Shown: in pieces, positions 53,332-62,625 of the stretch | Position numbering within the stretch: the first letter of the stretch is position 1 | How the letters are laid out: every line of letters starts with the position of its first letter | From: Prolixibacteraceae bacterium JC049 | GTDB taxonomy: Bacteria > Bacteroidota > Bacteroidia > Bacteroidales > Prolixibacteraceae | Assembly: GCA_023369685.1 (NCBI GenBank) | Contig: SACZ01000007.1 | Location: forward strand, 186,001 to 250,000 | DNA length: 64,000 nt | Direction: 5' to 3' | Notes under the pieces: generated by a model | What the model saw: the letters and a program-made list of their open reading frames with translations, nothing else | The model's database searches: none | What the model was told of the DNA's origin: nothing | Program-made: the position numbers and the translations under genes

Positions 53332-55767
53332 CTATATCTCACTTATTCGACCCTCTTTATCTATTCGATAAAAGACAGTCTTAACATTCTTAACTTCTAC
53401 CTTTAAGATTCCTTCAGCGTTTTTAAGCTGACACCACGAGCGACCATTACATAGCTGAACCAGACTTGAACCATTTACTGTTCCCATGTCTTTTATCAAC
53501 TCTCCTTCTCCCATGAATTCGTAGCGAACCCAGTTACGTGCATCTAAACATGTAATGCCTGTTTTGTCTGATACACGCAACTCGAATTCGTTGACCTTCT
53601 CTCCTTTTCTCTTCAATGTCAATTTCACTTGAGAAGGCGTAGTCCATTGTCTGTCCTCGTAGTTCTGAACTATAGTATCGGTTACTTTACTTCCATCTTT
53701 AATCCCAATTGCCTCAATCTTATTCTCGCCTGCTTTAAAAACTACTTTCCAACGCAATCCGGCTGCCGGAAAATCCTGACTATTGCGCTTGCGTTTACCC
53801 AAGCTCTCTCCATTTAGGAATAGTTCTACCTGTTCGCAATTGGAGTAAACCTTAATCAATTTCTCTTCTCCTGCTTCGCCCCAACGCTCAGGCCAGGTAT
53901 GTCCATAAATATGAATCATTGGTTTTTCGGCCCAATAGGACTGAAAAACATAGTAGCTCTCTTTCGGTGTTAAATCGCGCTGAATAACTCCCTTCTGATT
54001 GATGTAAGGAAGCGGATTATCTGGACGCAATGGCGTGCTAAAATCTTTGAATACCCACTGAGCTGTTCCCGTTAGCCAATCCATTGTTTCTTGCTCCTTC
54101 AGGTGCCAATCCATCAGGTTGCAGATATAAGACTCCGACCAATCACCATCTTTCGATGCACGTGCAATTCCTCCTTTCATCAGAAAATCACCATTGCGTT
54201 CATCGGCTCCTTGCCCTACAGGAATCTTCTCCAATCCTTTATCTGGCGATTCGGAATGACGACGCGCATGAGAACTTCCTCCCCACTCTACATGAATGAA
54301 TCGCGTCACTTTGGCAGCTTCCTCTTCCGAAACCTTCTTATATTCTGTGAATTTTCCACGATACCAGCCAGCCCAAATTGATGGAGAATATACATCTACC
54401 ACATCAGAGCAAAATTTGCAGCGACGAATGGATGTTTTTCGCTGACTGTCCATTTCGTGAGCAATATCGTTCAGCTCACTCATGAATGCTTTAATGGCTT
54501 GCTTATCGAATTCTTTGAAATCGCCACGCCAATCGTTCTCGTTACCCAATCCCCATAGAATAACACTTGGATGATTGTAGTGCTGATTGATCATATTACG
54601 CAACATGCGCTTGGCTTGTGCCTGATAAGTTTTTCCTCCCAAACCTCCACGACACCAAGGAATTTCTTCCCAAACAACAATCCCCAGGCTATCGCATAAG
54701 CTCAACACCAATTCCGATTGCTGATAATGACCAAGACGCAAGAAGTTTACTCCCATATCTTTCATCATCTGCATTTCTCTGCGCACAATAGAATCGGGAG
54801 TAGCAGCACCATATCCTGCATGATCCTCATGACAGTGAGTTCCACGCAGCAACACTCGCTTGCCATTCAAAAAGAAAGGACCTTTCTCTTTAAATTCGAA
54901 ATCACGGATTCCAATCTTGAACTCCTGAATATCACTTCCCACTTCAGAAGTTGCTGTTACCTTACAACTGTATAGTTCAGGTGTCTCAATCGACCAAAGC
55001 TTAGGCTTCTTCAGCTGCAGCTGCATAGAACCGTCAGCAAAAGAAGCTTCCCCTTTGGCTACTCTCCTCCCTGAAGGATCAGTAATTTCTGTTTTAACTT
55101 TACCTGATACGTTGTTTGCGTTTTTTAGCGTGAAAGCCACATCAACAACAGCTTTCTTTCTATTTTTTGATAATGTAGAAGTTACTTTTAACTGATTGAT
55201 ATAACTGGTTGGCACTACCTCTAACCACACATTGCGATAGATACCACCATACACATTAAAGTCGGACATATCAGAAGGAATCATCTCCAAATCGCGTGAA
55301 TTATCTACTCGCACCGATAATACCACCTTTTGATTCTTCGATTGAGGCAACTCTTGTTTCAAAGCGGAAGTAATATCTACTCGCCACTCATCGTAACCAC
55401 CGACATGTTTTCCCACCAACTGTTCGTTAATGTACACTTGCGCCTTCTGTCCTACTCCTTCGAAATGAAGTAACACCCGCTTATCACCCCAACTCTCTTT
55501 AACACTCAACATGCGCTTGTACCATGTAGCTCCCTCGTAATATTTCACATCGGGATTTACACCATCCAAAGCGTTGTAACAGTGTGGCAATTGCACTTTT
55601 TGCCAAGCTATTGTTCGGTTAAATGGTTTGCGAATGGCCTCGTAAGGTCCACCCAAATCCGACTTTACAAACTGCCAGTCGTTGTTTAATGTTACACGTT
55701 TTCTCTGTTGGCCAAAGACGGTAACGGCCAAACAGCATAAAATAATTGCACTTAAAAATTTACTCAT
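53332..55767 (-). CDS. Secreted GH2 glycosidase (beta-galactosidase-like)
   Basis: This is an 811-residue protein with a signal peptide (ending TVFGQ). It has the GH2 N-terminal sugar-binding domain (VTLNNDWQF, EGATWYKRML), a central immunoglobulin-like domain and a TIM-barrel. The catalytic acid Glu410 is in WGLGNENDW and the nucleophile Glu494 in FIHVEWGG. C-terminal domains follow (QVELFLNGESLGKRKRNSQ). It cleaves terminal beta-galactosides or related sugars, probably in the periplasm. It is located between alkaline phosphatase and SusC/SusD, as part of one utilisation locus. The exact sugar is not known. Confidence 0.92.
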   Translation of the reverse strand: MSKFLSAIILCCLAVTVFGQQRKRVTLNNDWQFVKSDLGGPYEAIRKPFNRTIAWQKVQLPHCYNALDGVNPDVKYYEGATWYKRMLSVKESWGDKRVLLHFEGVGQKAQVYINEQLVGKHVGGYDEWRVDITSALKQELPQSKNQKVVLSVRVDNSRDLEMIPSDMSDFNVYGGIYRNVWLEVVPTSYINQLKVTSTLSKNRKKAVVDVAFTLKNANNVSGKVKTEITDPSGRRVAKGEASFADGSMQLQLKKPKLWSIETPELYSCKVTATSEVGSDIQEFKIGIRDFEFKEKGPFFLNGKRVLLRGTHCHEDHAGYGAATPDSIVRREMQMMKDMGVNFLRLGHYQQSELVLSLCDSLGIVVWEEIPWCRGGLGGKTYQAQAKRMLRNMINQHYNHPSVILWGLGNENDWRGDFKEFDKQAIKAFMSELNDIAHEMDSQRKTSIRRCKFCSDVVDVYSPSIWAGWYRGKFTEYKKVSEEEAAKVTRFIHVEWGGSSHARRHSESPDKGLEKIPVGQGADERNGDFLMKGGIARASKDGDWSESYICNLMDWHLKEQETMDWLTGTAQWVFKDFSTPLRPDNPLPYINQKGVIQRDLTPKESYYVFQSYWAEKPMIHIYGHTWPERWGEAGEEKLIKVYSNCEQVELFLNGESLGKRKRNSQDFPAAGLRWKVVFKAGENKIEAIGIKDGSKVTDTIVQNYEDRQWTTPSQVKLTLKRKGEKVNEFELRVSDKTGITCLDARNWVRYEFMGEGELIKDMGTVNGSSLVQLCNGRSWCQLKNAEGILKVEVKNVKTVFYRIDKEGRISEI

Positions 55768-55791
55768 GATTTACAGTTAAATTTATTCTTG

Positions 55792-56943
55792 TTAGTTCTT
55801 ACGATTACGTATCATTTCCATCATCTTACGGGCAATAGCCGTATTCTGCATAATTCCCGTGAACGCTTTGGCTCCCGGACCAAAAGCAAATATGGGCACA
55901 GGTGTTCCGGTATGTTTTCCCCAAATGAATTGCCCGCTCACTTCTCCTTTTTGCATTACACCGCCTGTGTTACTCATTCCTCCAGTTTCATGATCGGCTG
56001 TTACAATAACCAGCGTCTCGCGATCTTTCACTGCAAACTCTAATGCTCTACCAATAGCTTGGTCGAAGTCCAACATCTCTTTGGTTACAAAAGGAGTCTT
56101 ATTTTGGTGTCCGCCGGCATCAATTTTACTCGCTTCCACCATTAAGAAAAATCCTTTGGAGTTCTCATTCAGAAGGCGAATGGCCTGCTCGGTACTTTCC
56201 GAAAGCATCTGCCCTCGTTCTGGATAATGCGGAACATGCATATCGGCAAAAAGGCCAACCACACTGGCTTTCTTCACCTTTTTCAGCTCATCTACATTGT
56301 GAACCACCTGCATACCTTTTTTTCGAAGTGAATCGGAAATATTTAATCCATCGGTTCTATTCTCAAAATGTTTGCGTCCACCACCAATTGCCACATCAAT
56401 ATCACTTTTGAACAAATCGTAAGCGATGGCTTCGTATTCATTTCGGTGTGGCTGATGTGCATAAAACACGGCAGGAGTAGCATGATTTACCAAAGCTGTT
56501 GTTACCACTCCGGTATTCATTCCTTTTTTAGAGGCCACTTCACAAACGTTTTCTACCTTCTTTCCATTGGCATCTAATCCAATGGCATGATTATAGGTTT
56601 TCACACCGCACGCCAAGGCTGTTCCACCTGCAGCAGAATCGGTAATATAATTGTCGGCCGATTGCGTTCTTGAAAATCCAACATGTTTGAAATTCTCCAG
56701 ATAAAGCCTTCCCTGGTTGGCAGTCATACCGGCAAATACCTGAGCAACTCCCATTCCGTCGCCAATCATTAATATGATATTCTTAGGCTGAGAACTAAAC
56801 TGTACTTCCGGGTAATAAGTCACCTTATGAAGCAGTCCACCCTCAAATGTTTCCTTAAATTTTTTGTTCTTCGGATCTTTATACTCTTCCTGTGCTGTTC
56901 CTACAAAAGGAAATAAGCATAACAATAAAACAATTATACGCAT
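55792..56943 (-). CDS. Exported alkaline phosphatase
   Basis: I start it at the ATG at 56943, giving a clear signal peptide (MRIIVLLLCLFPFVGTAQ); an ATG at 56958 would add five residues. Of about 383 residues, the PhoA-type features are NIILMIGDGMGVAQ, the nucleophile Ser103 in TDSAAGGTALACG, AGGHQNK and VTADHETGG. It removes phosphate from esters in the periplasm. It lies 24 bases before the GH2 gene on the same strand, so the two are probably co-transcribed. Confidence 0.93.
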   Translation of the reverse strand: MRIIVLLLCLFPFVGTAQEEYKDPKNKKFKETFEGGLLHKVTYYPEVQFSSQPKNIILMIGDGMGVAQVFAGMTANQGRLYLENFKHVGFSRTQSADNYITDSAAGGTALACGVKTYNHAIGLDANGKKVENVCEVASKKGMNTGVVTTALVNHATPAVFYAHQPHRNEYEAIAYDLFKSDIDVAIGGGRKHFENRTDGLNISDSLRKKGMQVVHNVDELKKVKKASVVGLFADMHVPHYPERGQMLSESTEQAIRLLNENSKGFFLMVEASKIDAGGHQNKTPFVTKEMLDFDQAIGRALEFAVKDRETLVIVTADHETGGMSNTGGVMQKGEVSGQFIWGKHTGTPVPIFAFGPGAKAFTGIMQNTAIARKMMEMIRNRKN

Positions 56944-57356
56944 GTCAACCTGAACCATATCCTTCTACTTCTATTGGATTTTGTATTAAAACTTTTGTGG
57001 TAAAGACTTTTAATCCCTCTGTCTTTTTTTCACAATGGCAAGGTATTTCAACCCAATGGCTAAGCTTGTAAAATATGTTGCAGTTATGAGAAGTATTGTT
57101 GTAAAAAAACATTCATGTTGCATCCCATACACATATGAACAATCTTATTATCAATCAGTAACAAAACATTATCAAAAAATCCATTTCAACCTACCATCAA
57201 TGGTCAATTAGTTACCATTTCCAGTCTTAACAGAGTAGCTGCACGATAAGTATTCACATTTTTCTCTCTTTTTTTTCATCTTCTTGTCACAAAACATAAC
57301 TTTAGTTTGACTTTATATTGAAAGCTGATATTTAAAACAGAAAAAAAGCGTATCGA
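56944..57356. other. Divergent intergenic region between alkaline phosphatase and an ECF sigma gene
   Basis: These 413 bases hold no supported gene. Both flanking genes start here and read outward, so two promoters are expected, but no full TAnnTTTG box with spacing was found for either. Confidence 0.5.
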
Positions 57357-57848
57357 TTGGTATTATTTGAGGAGATATATTCGGAATACTATTTCATGGT
57401 AAATCGTTTTTCGGTTCGAATGACCGGAGAACAGAATACAGCAGACGATATTACTCAAGAAGTTTTTCTTGACCTGTATCACCAGCTAAAAGCCAAAAAA
57501 GAAATCCGCTCTATGAAGAGCTGGTTGTTTCGTATAGCGGCCAATAAAAGTATCAATCACATGCGCAAACTTGGAAAAATAGAACTAACTGAAAACAACA
57601 CCCCATTCGAGAAGTTGATAGAGCCTGAAAGGGAATATGAACTGACCGAAGAACTTAACGAATCGATACAACAATTAGAAGAGCAAGACCAGGTTTTACT
57701 GGCGCTCTACAGTGAAGGACTCAGCTACAAAGAGATTGCGGAAGTTACTGGCATTAAAGTTACATCAGTAGGTAAGACGTTATCCAGAGCATTGAGTCGA
57801 CTTAGGAAAACTTTTAAACACAATTACCATGAATTGTTCTCAGAATGA
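57357..57848 (+). CDS. ECF-type RNA polymerase sigma factor
   Basis: The protein has 163 residues. The start is a TTG at 57357, because the first ATG (residue 14) would cut into region 2. Sigma region 2 has GEQNTADDITQEVFLDLY and SWLFRIAANKSINHMRK. Region 4 has LLALYSEGLSYKEIAEVTGI and VGKTLSRALSRLRKTF. Such sigma factors are held by membrane anti-sigma factors and released on a surface signal. The next gene, overlapping by 20 bases, is that anti-sigma factor. Confidence 0.92.
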   Translation: MVLFEEIYSEYYFMVNRFSVRMTGEQNTADDITQEVFLDLYHQLKAKKEIRSMKSWLFRIAANKSINHMRKLGKIELTENNTPFEKLIEPEREYELTEELNESIQQLEEQDQVLLALYSEGLSYKEIAEVTGIKVTSVGKTLSRALSRLRKTFKHNYHELFSE

Positions 57849-58266
57849 ATTGCTTCAGGCATACGCAGATGGTGAATTGGACGCAGCTAATCGTTTTATG
57901 GTGGAACAGCATTTATTGCACTGTTCCAACTGTAAACAAGAATTGGAAACAATTCTTCAGTTGCGAGATTTATTGAAAAACCGATACGAGACGGACAGTA
58001 GTAAGGAGATACCTCCTTTTAACTATCCGCCCAAAAGAAAACTATACCGCCAGGCATGGATCTGGTGGGGAGCAACAGCAGCAATGCTGGTTATAGCGCT
58101 TACGGTATATCTTCAGGTGCCCACGATGGAAAAAAGCAGTACTTCTGACTTTTACATCGAATTTGAGACTTATACCGATGCCAATAAGCCCATTGATGAA
58201 CAGCCACTTGAATTGGTTATTATTGAGTCGAACCAAGAACAGGAATTGATGCAGTCTAACTTTTAA
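57829..58266 (+). CDS. Membrane anti-sigma factor with zinc-finger motif
   Basis: The protein has 145 residues. An N-terminal HxxxCxxC motif (HLLHCSNC) within the ASD-type helical region binds the ECF sigma factor. One membrane helix (WIWWGATAAMLVIALTVYLQ) lies near residue 75, followed by an acidic periplasmic tail of about 50 residues. The tail lacks the FecR domain of glycan-sensing systems, so the signal is probably different. Its start overlaps the sigma gene. Confidence 0.87.
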   Translation: MNCSQNELLQAYADGELDAANRFMVEQHLLHCSNCKQELETILQLRDLLKNRYETDSSKEIPPFNYPPKRKLYRQAWIWWGATAAMLVIALTVYLQVPTMEKSSTSDFYIEFETYTDANKPIDEQPLELVIIESNQEQELMQSNF

Positions 58267-58346
58267 CAATCAGTTGCTCTTGTCCGACACAACAGATGTA
58301 ACCTTCGGCATAAAAGTCTTTTAATACAAAGTCAAAATTCGAAATT

Positions 58347-59717
58347 ATGAGATGCATAGTTCTTATTACTTTACTAGTAAGTATTGCTTTTAGTGCCCAG
58401 TCGCAAAAGCTAATCGATATATATAAAAAAGGTACCATCAAGCTGGTTGCCGATACGGAATACGGAAAAAATAACAATTGGAACAAAGTGTTAAGCACCT
58501 ACAACGATACTTTGTACGGTAAACACATGGGCAATAGAAAAAACATTCAGGTACTACCCGACGGTTCGGTAGTGGTAAGTCATGCTTATCGCAATTTCTA
58601 TTCGCTTTTCGATGCAAAAGGAAACTTTGTAAAAGAGTTTAAAGTGACCAACAATAGCGGGAAAGAACTGAAAGTGAAACAACTTGCCGGGGTACTCGAT
58701 AATTCCATTCTATTTACTGGATTAGACAACATGGGCTACATGAAGTGCTTCGATTTTGATGGGCACTTACTGAAAACATTGCGTTTAAACTACATAACCA
58801 AGCAAATGTTGCCACTTCCCGGAAAGAAGATAGCCGTTGTTGGCTGGGCAATTTGGGCCGATCGTTTCCGTGATTTCGTAGCCATTGTCGACTACGAAAC
58901 CAACGAAGAGCAGTACATCTGGAACCATTACACTCCTAGAAATAACGATAAGAAGGTGCCTTTTGCCTACTCTCATCGATTTAAAAAAGGAGGAGCAGTT
59001 AGTATGCGCACCATGCCATTCATGAATAATCTGGGCTTACGTCCTGCCCCACAATTGACATTTGCTAACAACCGATTAATTGTGGCCATTCCTCCAACTG
59101 GCGAAATCATTGAGTTCTCGTTGGACGGAAAGAAATTATCGTCTAAAAAAGTGAATTGGAATGCCAACCAGATAAGTATCAATGAGCAGAATAAGATCCA
59201 GAAGAAAGCCATTGCCGGTATAAAAGCCAATTTAAAGCGCATGAGTAGTCCCGACTACCTAAAAAAACTGGAAGCTGCTACCCGAAAAACAGCTAAACTG
59301 CAAAACAGTAGTGCCAAAGAGCTGGAAGAGATGCTAAACAAGGTTCGCACACAACATAAAGAACAAAAAGAGAAAATGATGGAAGCATATAGTGCTATGT
59401 TGAAGGATATGGAAAAAGACTTACCCAAAATAAACAAAGCCATTCCAAAACCATTTTTCTCGTCATGCATTACCGATTCAGATGGTAACATTCTCTTCTT
59501 CGAATATCCTGAGAAGGGTAAATCCAATAAACTTAATGTATACTCATTGGATAACGGTGGAAAGTTTATCTGCACAAGTACATTCGAATGCAATGATTTC
59601 GATTTGATTATAAATAGTGGAAAGCTGAAGTTTCATAAAGGTTACCTATACGGTATTCAGAAACTGAAAAAAGCCGATGGTATTCCACTGAGAGTGGTTC
59701 GCTTTAAGCTTCAATAA
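58347..59717 (+). CDS. Exported beta-propeller-like protein with helical insert
   Basis: This is a 456-residue protein with a signal peptide (ending FSAQSQ). The first 285 or so residues show repeated strand pairs typical of six-bladed propellers (DGSVVVSHAYRNFYSLFDAK, CFDFDGHLLKTLRL). A charged helical segment lies at about 285-360 (LEAATRKTAKLQNSSAKELE) and is unusual for the family. The end returns to strands (YGIQKLKKADGIPLRVVRF). No enzyme motif is seen. It is related in layout to the two lipoproteins downstream and is 80 bases from the anti-sigma gene. Confidence 0.75.
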   Translation: MRCIVLITLLVSIAFSAQSQKLIDIYKKGTIKLVADTEYGKNNNWNKVLSTYNDTLYGKHMGNRKNIQVLPDGSVVVSHAYRNFYSLFDAKGNFVKEFKVTNNSGKELKVKQLAGVLDNSILFTGLDNMGYMKCFDFDGHLLKTLRLNYITKQMLPLPGKKIAVVGWAIWADRFRDFVAIVDYETNEEQYIWNHYTPRNNDKKVPFAYSHRFKKGGAVSMRTMPFMNNLGLRPAPQLTFANNRLIVAIPPTGEIIEFSLDGKKLSSKKVNWNANQISINEQNKIQKKAIAGIKANLKRMSSPDYLKKLEAATRKTAKLQNSSAKELEEMLNKVRTQHKEQKEKMMEAYSAMLKDMEKDLPKINKAIPKPFFSSCITDSDGNILFFEYPEKGKSNKLNVYSLDNGGKFICTSTFECNDFDLIINSGKLKFHKGYLYGIQKLKKADGIPLRVVRFKLQ

Positions 59718-59798
59718 CAAAGCAGGCATGATGCGCCACTAATCTTCCCTCAAGTATTGATAAATGGATGTACCAAGTAGGGGATCCATATGAATATT

Positions 59799-59838
59799 CA
59801 ACAACTTTTACCTTTTAATCTTTAAAGGAAAGTTGTTG
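59799..59838. repeat. Long imperfect hairpin before the 59984 gene
   Basis: CAACAACTTT (59799-59808) pairs with AAAGTTGTTG (59829-59838), and GAATA at 59792 with TATTC at 59840-59844 extends the stem with one bulge. A second hairpin, CAAGAGG/CCTCTTG around TTTTC, follows at 59858-59876. The pair could end the upstream transcript or act in the leader of the next gene. Confidence 0.55.
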
Positions 59839-59857
59839 GTATTCATTCGCTATAGAG

Positions 59858-59876
59858 CAAGAGGTTTTCCCTCTTG
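59858..59876 (+). terminator. Short perfect hairpin (7 bp, five-base loop)
   Basis: CAAGAGG (59858-59864) pairs with CCTCTTG (59870-59876) around TTTTC. No T-run follows directly, so termination is uncertain. Confidence 0.4.
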
Positions 59877-59983
59877 TACATCCTTTGTATGCCTATTTTA
59901 TTGGGTAAAAAGCTTTAAAAACTAAATCGAAATGCTGGTCATTAACCTGATTTATAAGAATTATCAACTAAAACAGAAGTAAA

Positions 59984-61129
59984 ATGAACTTTAAATTACT
60001 CTATTACTTACTCATCGCATTAATTGCTATCTCATGCGGTAAAATCGACCATACCGAAGCCATTAAAATAGTCAAAAAAGGCGGTCACGATGTTATGGTT
60101 TGCGATGTATCGAAGGTAAAGGACACTATTCAGCTAAAACTAAGCGATCTGATAACCGAATGCCACATGGTAAAGCTGGAAACATCGCCAGAAGCTTTCT
60201 TTAAATGGGGATATGTTACTCTATCCGACAACTACATTGGTGTTAGAAGTAGTAGACAGCCTTATAAACTATTCGATAAAAAAGGAAAATTCATCCGTGA
60301 TATTGGTAAAGTGGGACGTGGCCCCAACGAATTTATGAATATCTATTGCGAGCAAATTGATGAAGCCAATGGTACCATTTATCTAATGCCTTGGCAAAGT
60401 CCACGTTTGTTACGCTTCAGCATAGAGGGCGAGGCAATGCAGCCTATTCCACTTTTACAAAAACAACCCAAAGGAAAGTTTCGTGTGAAGAATAATCAGG
60501 TTGATGTGGTTTCACTTCCTTTTCCCAATTCAAAATACATAGCCTATACTCAAACTCTGTCAGGAGAAACCGTTAATAAAGTGATTCCAAAAGATTACAT
60601 GCGCGTTAGAAATTTTAGTAACGAGCTTCAACCTTTTAACACCAATGACATTAACGTATCAATTTTCCGACTAAACAAGGCTATAAAAGATACCCTTTAT
60701 CAATACAAAGCCGATTCAGATCAACTAATCCCAAAACTTACATTAATAAATGGATTGGATAAAGTTCCTTACCATGGCTATGATGAGCTGCCTAATCACT
60801 ACCTAATGGAATTATCAGTTCGTAAACAAGTAAATGAAAATAATTACCACATTATGCCTTTCGGTAAGGTGGTAATTGACAAACAAACCAAAGAAGCTCA
60901 TTTCTTTAATTTGGTGAACGACTTCTATGGCGATATGCCAATACCAACATCGTTCCACGATGGTTATTTTGTACAAAGTATTCCCCCTATCTATTTAATA
61001 AAGAACATCGAAAAAGCACTAAAGAATAAAAAACTTAGTGCTGATAAACGCAACAAACTAATGGCTCTGAAGTCGGAATTAGACCCTGAGGACAACAATG
61101 TTATCTTCTGGGGAAAACTAAAATCTTAA
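59984..61129 (+). CDS. BF3164-like six-bladed propeller lipoprotein
   Basis: The 381 residues have a lipoprotein signal (LIALIAISCGK). The propeller family is marked by LITECHMVKLETSPEA, YKLFDKKGKFIRDIGKVGRG and GPNEF, ending NNVIFWGKL. Such lipoproteins are common in Bacteroidota, but their function is unknown. The gene is followed 95 bases later by a related one, so the two probably arose by duplication. Confidence 0.85.
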   Translation: MNFKLLYYLLIALIAISCGKIDHTEAIKIVKKGGHDVMVCDVSKVKDTIQLKLSDLITECHMVKLETSPEAFFKWGYVTLSDNYIGVRSSRQPYKLFDKKGKFIRDIGKVGRGPNEFMNIYCEQIDEANGTIYLMPWQSPRLLRFSIEGEAMQPIPLLQKQPKGKFRVKNNQVDVVSLPFPNSKYIAYTQTLSGETVNKVIPKDYMRVRNFSNELQPFNTNDINVSIFRLNKAIKDTLYQYKADSDQLIPKLTLINGLDKVPYHGYDELPNHYLMELSVRKQVNENNYHIMPFGKVVIDKQTKEAHFFNLVNDFYGDMPIPTSFHDGYFVQSIPPIYLIKNIEKALKNKKLSADKRNKLMALKSELDPEDNNVIFWGKLKS

Positions 61130-61224
61130 GTTCGATTCACATTTTAACTCAGTCAATATAGTTGTTATTAGCCACTGTCTTATTAACTTATAAAAGACAG
61201 TGGTTTTACTCTTAAAACCACATC

Positions 61225-62403
61225 ATGAGACACCTTATTACCTACTCTATCATTGCATTAACCCTTTTTGCCGCTTGTTCAAAACCCAAGCAACAGCAAA
61301 CCAAAGAGACTACTCCACCTCCTGCTAAAAAACGCGAAATGCCTTACCACATTTCGTTGGCACAAAAAAGTACCGATACACTTCGCGCATCGCAAATTGC
61401 AACAGAAGTGAAATTCATTCCTCTGGAAACCAAGAAAGCATCTCTGTTTTCACGAATATTCGATTTCCGACTAACCGACTCTACTATTGGCATTTCCGAT
61501 ATGACTAGCCTTAAGCTGTTCGATCATAAGGGAAAGTTTCTATGCCAAATTGGGAAACGCGGAAAAGGACCAGGCGAATACAATTACATTTTTAATTTCG
61601 AGTTCAAACAAGATTCTATCTACCTAACTTCTACCACTAAGCGCCTGATGGCTAAACATACCATAGGTGGTAAGTTTATTAAAGAGATAAAATTCAAAAA
61701 CAGAGAAGAACTGGTTAACTTTAGAATAAATAAAGATAACCAGACCGTATGGTACGACCGTGGCGACGGCTATGTAGCTTTCTTTAACGAAAAAATGGAG
61801 GAGCAAGCCAAATTCCGTTATGAAGATGCCAGCAGACATGTTTATTCCATAAGTACCAGCTTTTTAAGCTACATGCCCTCTAGCGATTCGCTTATTCTCC
61901 TCAACAATTATATCAACGATACCATCTTCCATGTGACACCTGCTGGTAAAAAACCGGCCTTCATCTTCGACATGAAAGAGAAGTTACTTCCGAAAATGAG
62001 TCAGGTGGAATATTGCAAAGGCGACTTTAAACGTTTCTTCAAAACCGCCGCACCATACCAGATGGTTAACCTGGTGCACAATAAGAATTGGGTATTGGTT
62101 TTCCAGAAGCAATGGAGCGACGATATCCACCAAGCCACTTTTGTACACAATATAAAAGCCAATAAAACCGAAAGCTATGTAGGCCCATTTATAAAAGATG
62201 ATATTACCAGTGGTCAAACCTTAACCATTCAATCGCAAATGTGTAGCAGCCAATATTTGGTATCCTATATCCCTGCCGTAGATGTGTTAGAAATGTGTGA
62301 ACAAGAAAACCAAAACTCACCCATGCAAAAAGCCTGGGTAAAACAGATGAAAAACATCGATCCCGAATCAAACGGTGTTTTGGCATTGATTAAATTGAAA
62401 TAA
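61225..62403 (+). CDS. BF3164-like six-bladed propeller lipoprotein (second copy)
   Basis: The 392 residues have a lipobox (LFAACSK) followed by a Gln/Lys/Pro-rich linker. A propeller follows: EVKFIPLETKKASLFSRI, LKLFDHKGKFLCQIGKRGKG, then GPGEYNY. It shares the KLFD-K-GKF-IGK-GRGP core with the preceding lipoprotein, and the ending VLALIKLK resembles it. Role unknown. A hairpin terminator follows immediately. Confidence 0.85.
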   Translation: MRHLITYSIIALTLFAACSKPKQQQTKETTPPPAKKREMPYHISLAQKSTDTLRASQIATEVKFIPLETKKASLFSRIFDFRLTDSTIGISDMTSLKLFDHKGKFLCQIGKRGKGPGEYNYIFNFEFKQDSIYLTSTTKRLMAKHTIGGKFIKEIKFKNREELVNFRINKDNQTVWYDRGDGYVAFFNEKMEEQAKFRYEDASRHVYSISTSFLSYMPSSDSLILLNNYINDTIFHVTPAGKKPAFIFDMKEKLLPKMSQVEYCKGDFKRFFKTAAPYQMVNLVHNKNWVLVFQKQWSDDIHQATFVHNIKANKTESYVGPFIKDDITSGQTLTIQSQMCSSQYLVSYIPAVDVLEMCEQENQNSPMQKAWVKQMKNIDPESNGVLALIKLK

Positions 62404-62412
62404 AATTTCCCC

Positions 62413-62440
62413 GTAGAGGCGCAAGATTTTGCGTCTCTAC
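62413..62440 (+). terminator. Hairpin after the second propeller lipoprotein, interspersed repeat type
   Basis: GTAGAGGCGCAA pairs with TTGCGTCTCTAC over 12 bp (one G-T wobble) around a GATT loop. GTAGAGACGCAA-type palindromes are widespread in Bacteroidota and cyanobacterial genomes. It starts ten bases after the stop codon and likely ends the transcript. Confidence 0.7.
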
Positions 62441-62556
62441 AATATGTACTACCTTCCTTTATTCCTATAAAAATTTCATACACTTCTTTGTAAATTATTT
62501 TGACTCCACAAGCAAATCATTTTCAATACTCCACTTATAAACAACACATTACATCT

Positions 62557-62572
62557 TTGGCATACTTTTAGC
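62557..62572 (+). promoter_or_regulatory. Sigma-54-like promoter of the ABC permease gene
   Basis: TTGGCAT, five bases, TAGC has the diagnostic GG (62559-62560) and GC (62571-62572) exactly 12 bases apart. The match is one base weaker than that before gvpA in each half. It lies about 55 bases before the permease ATG, a suitable leader length. Confidence 0.5.
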
Positions 62573-62625
62573 GATTAAACTGTTATCATAAAGGGTATCA
62601 CTAATTCGCACAATCACTTACCAAT

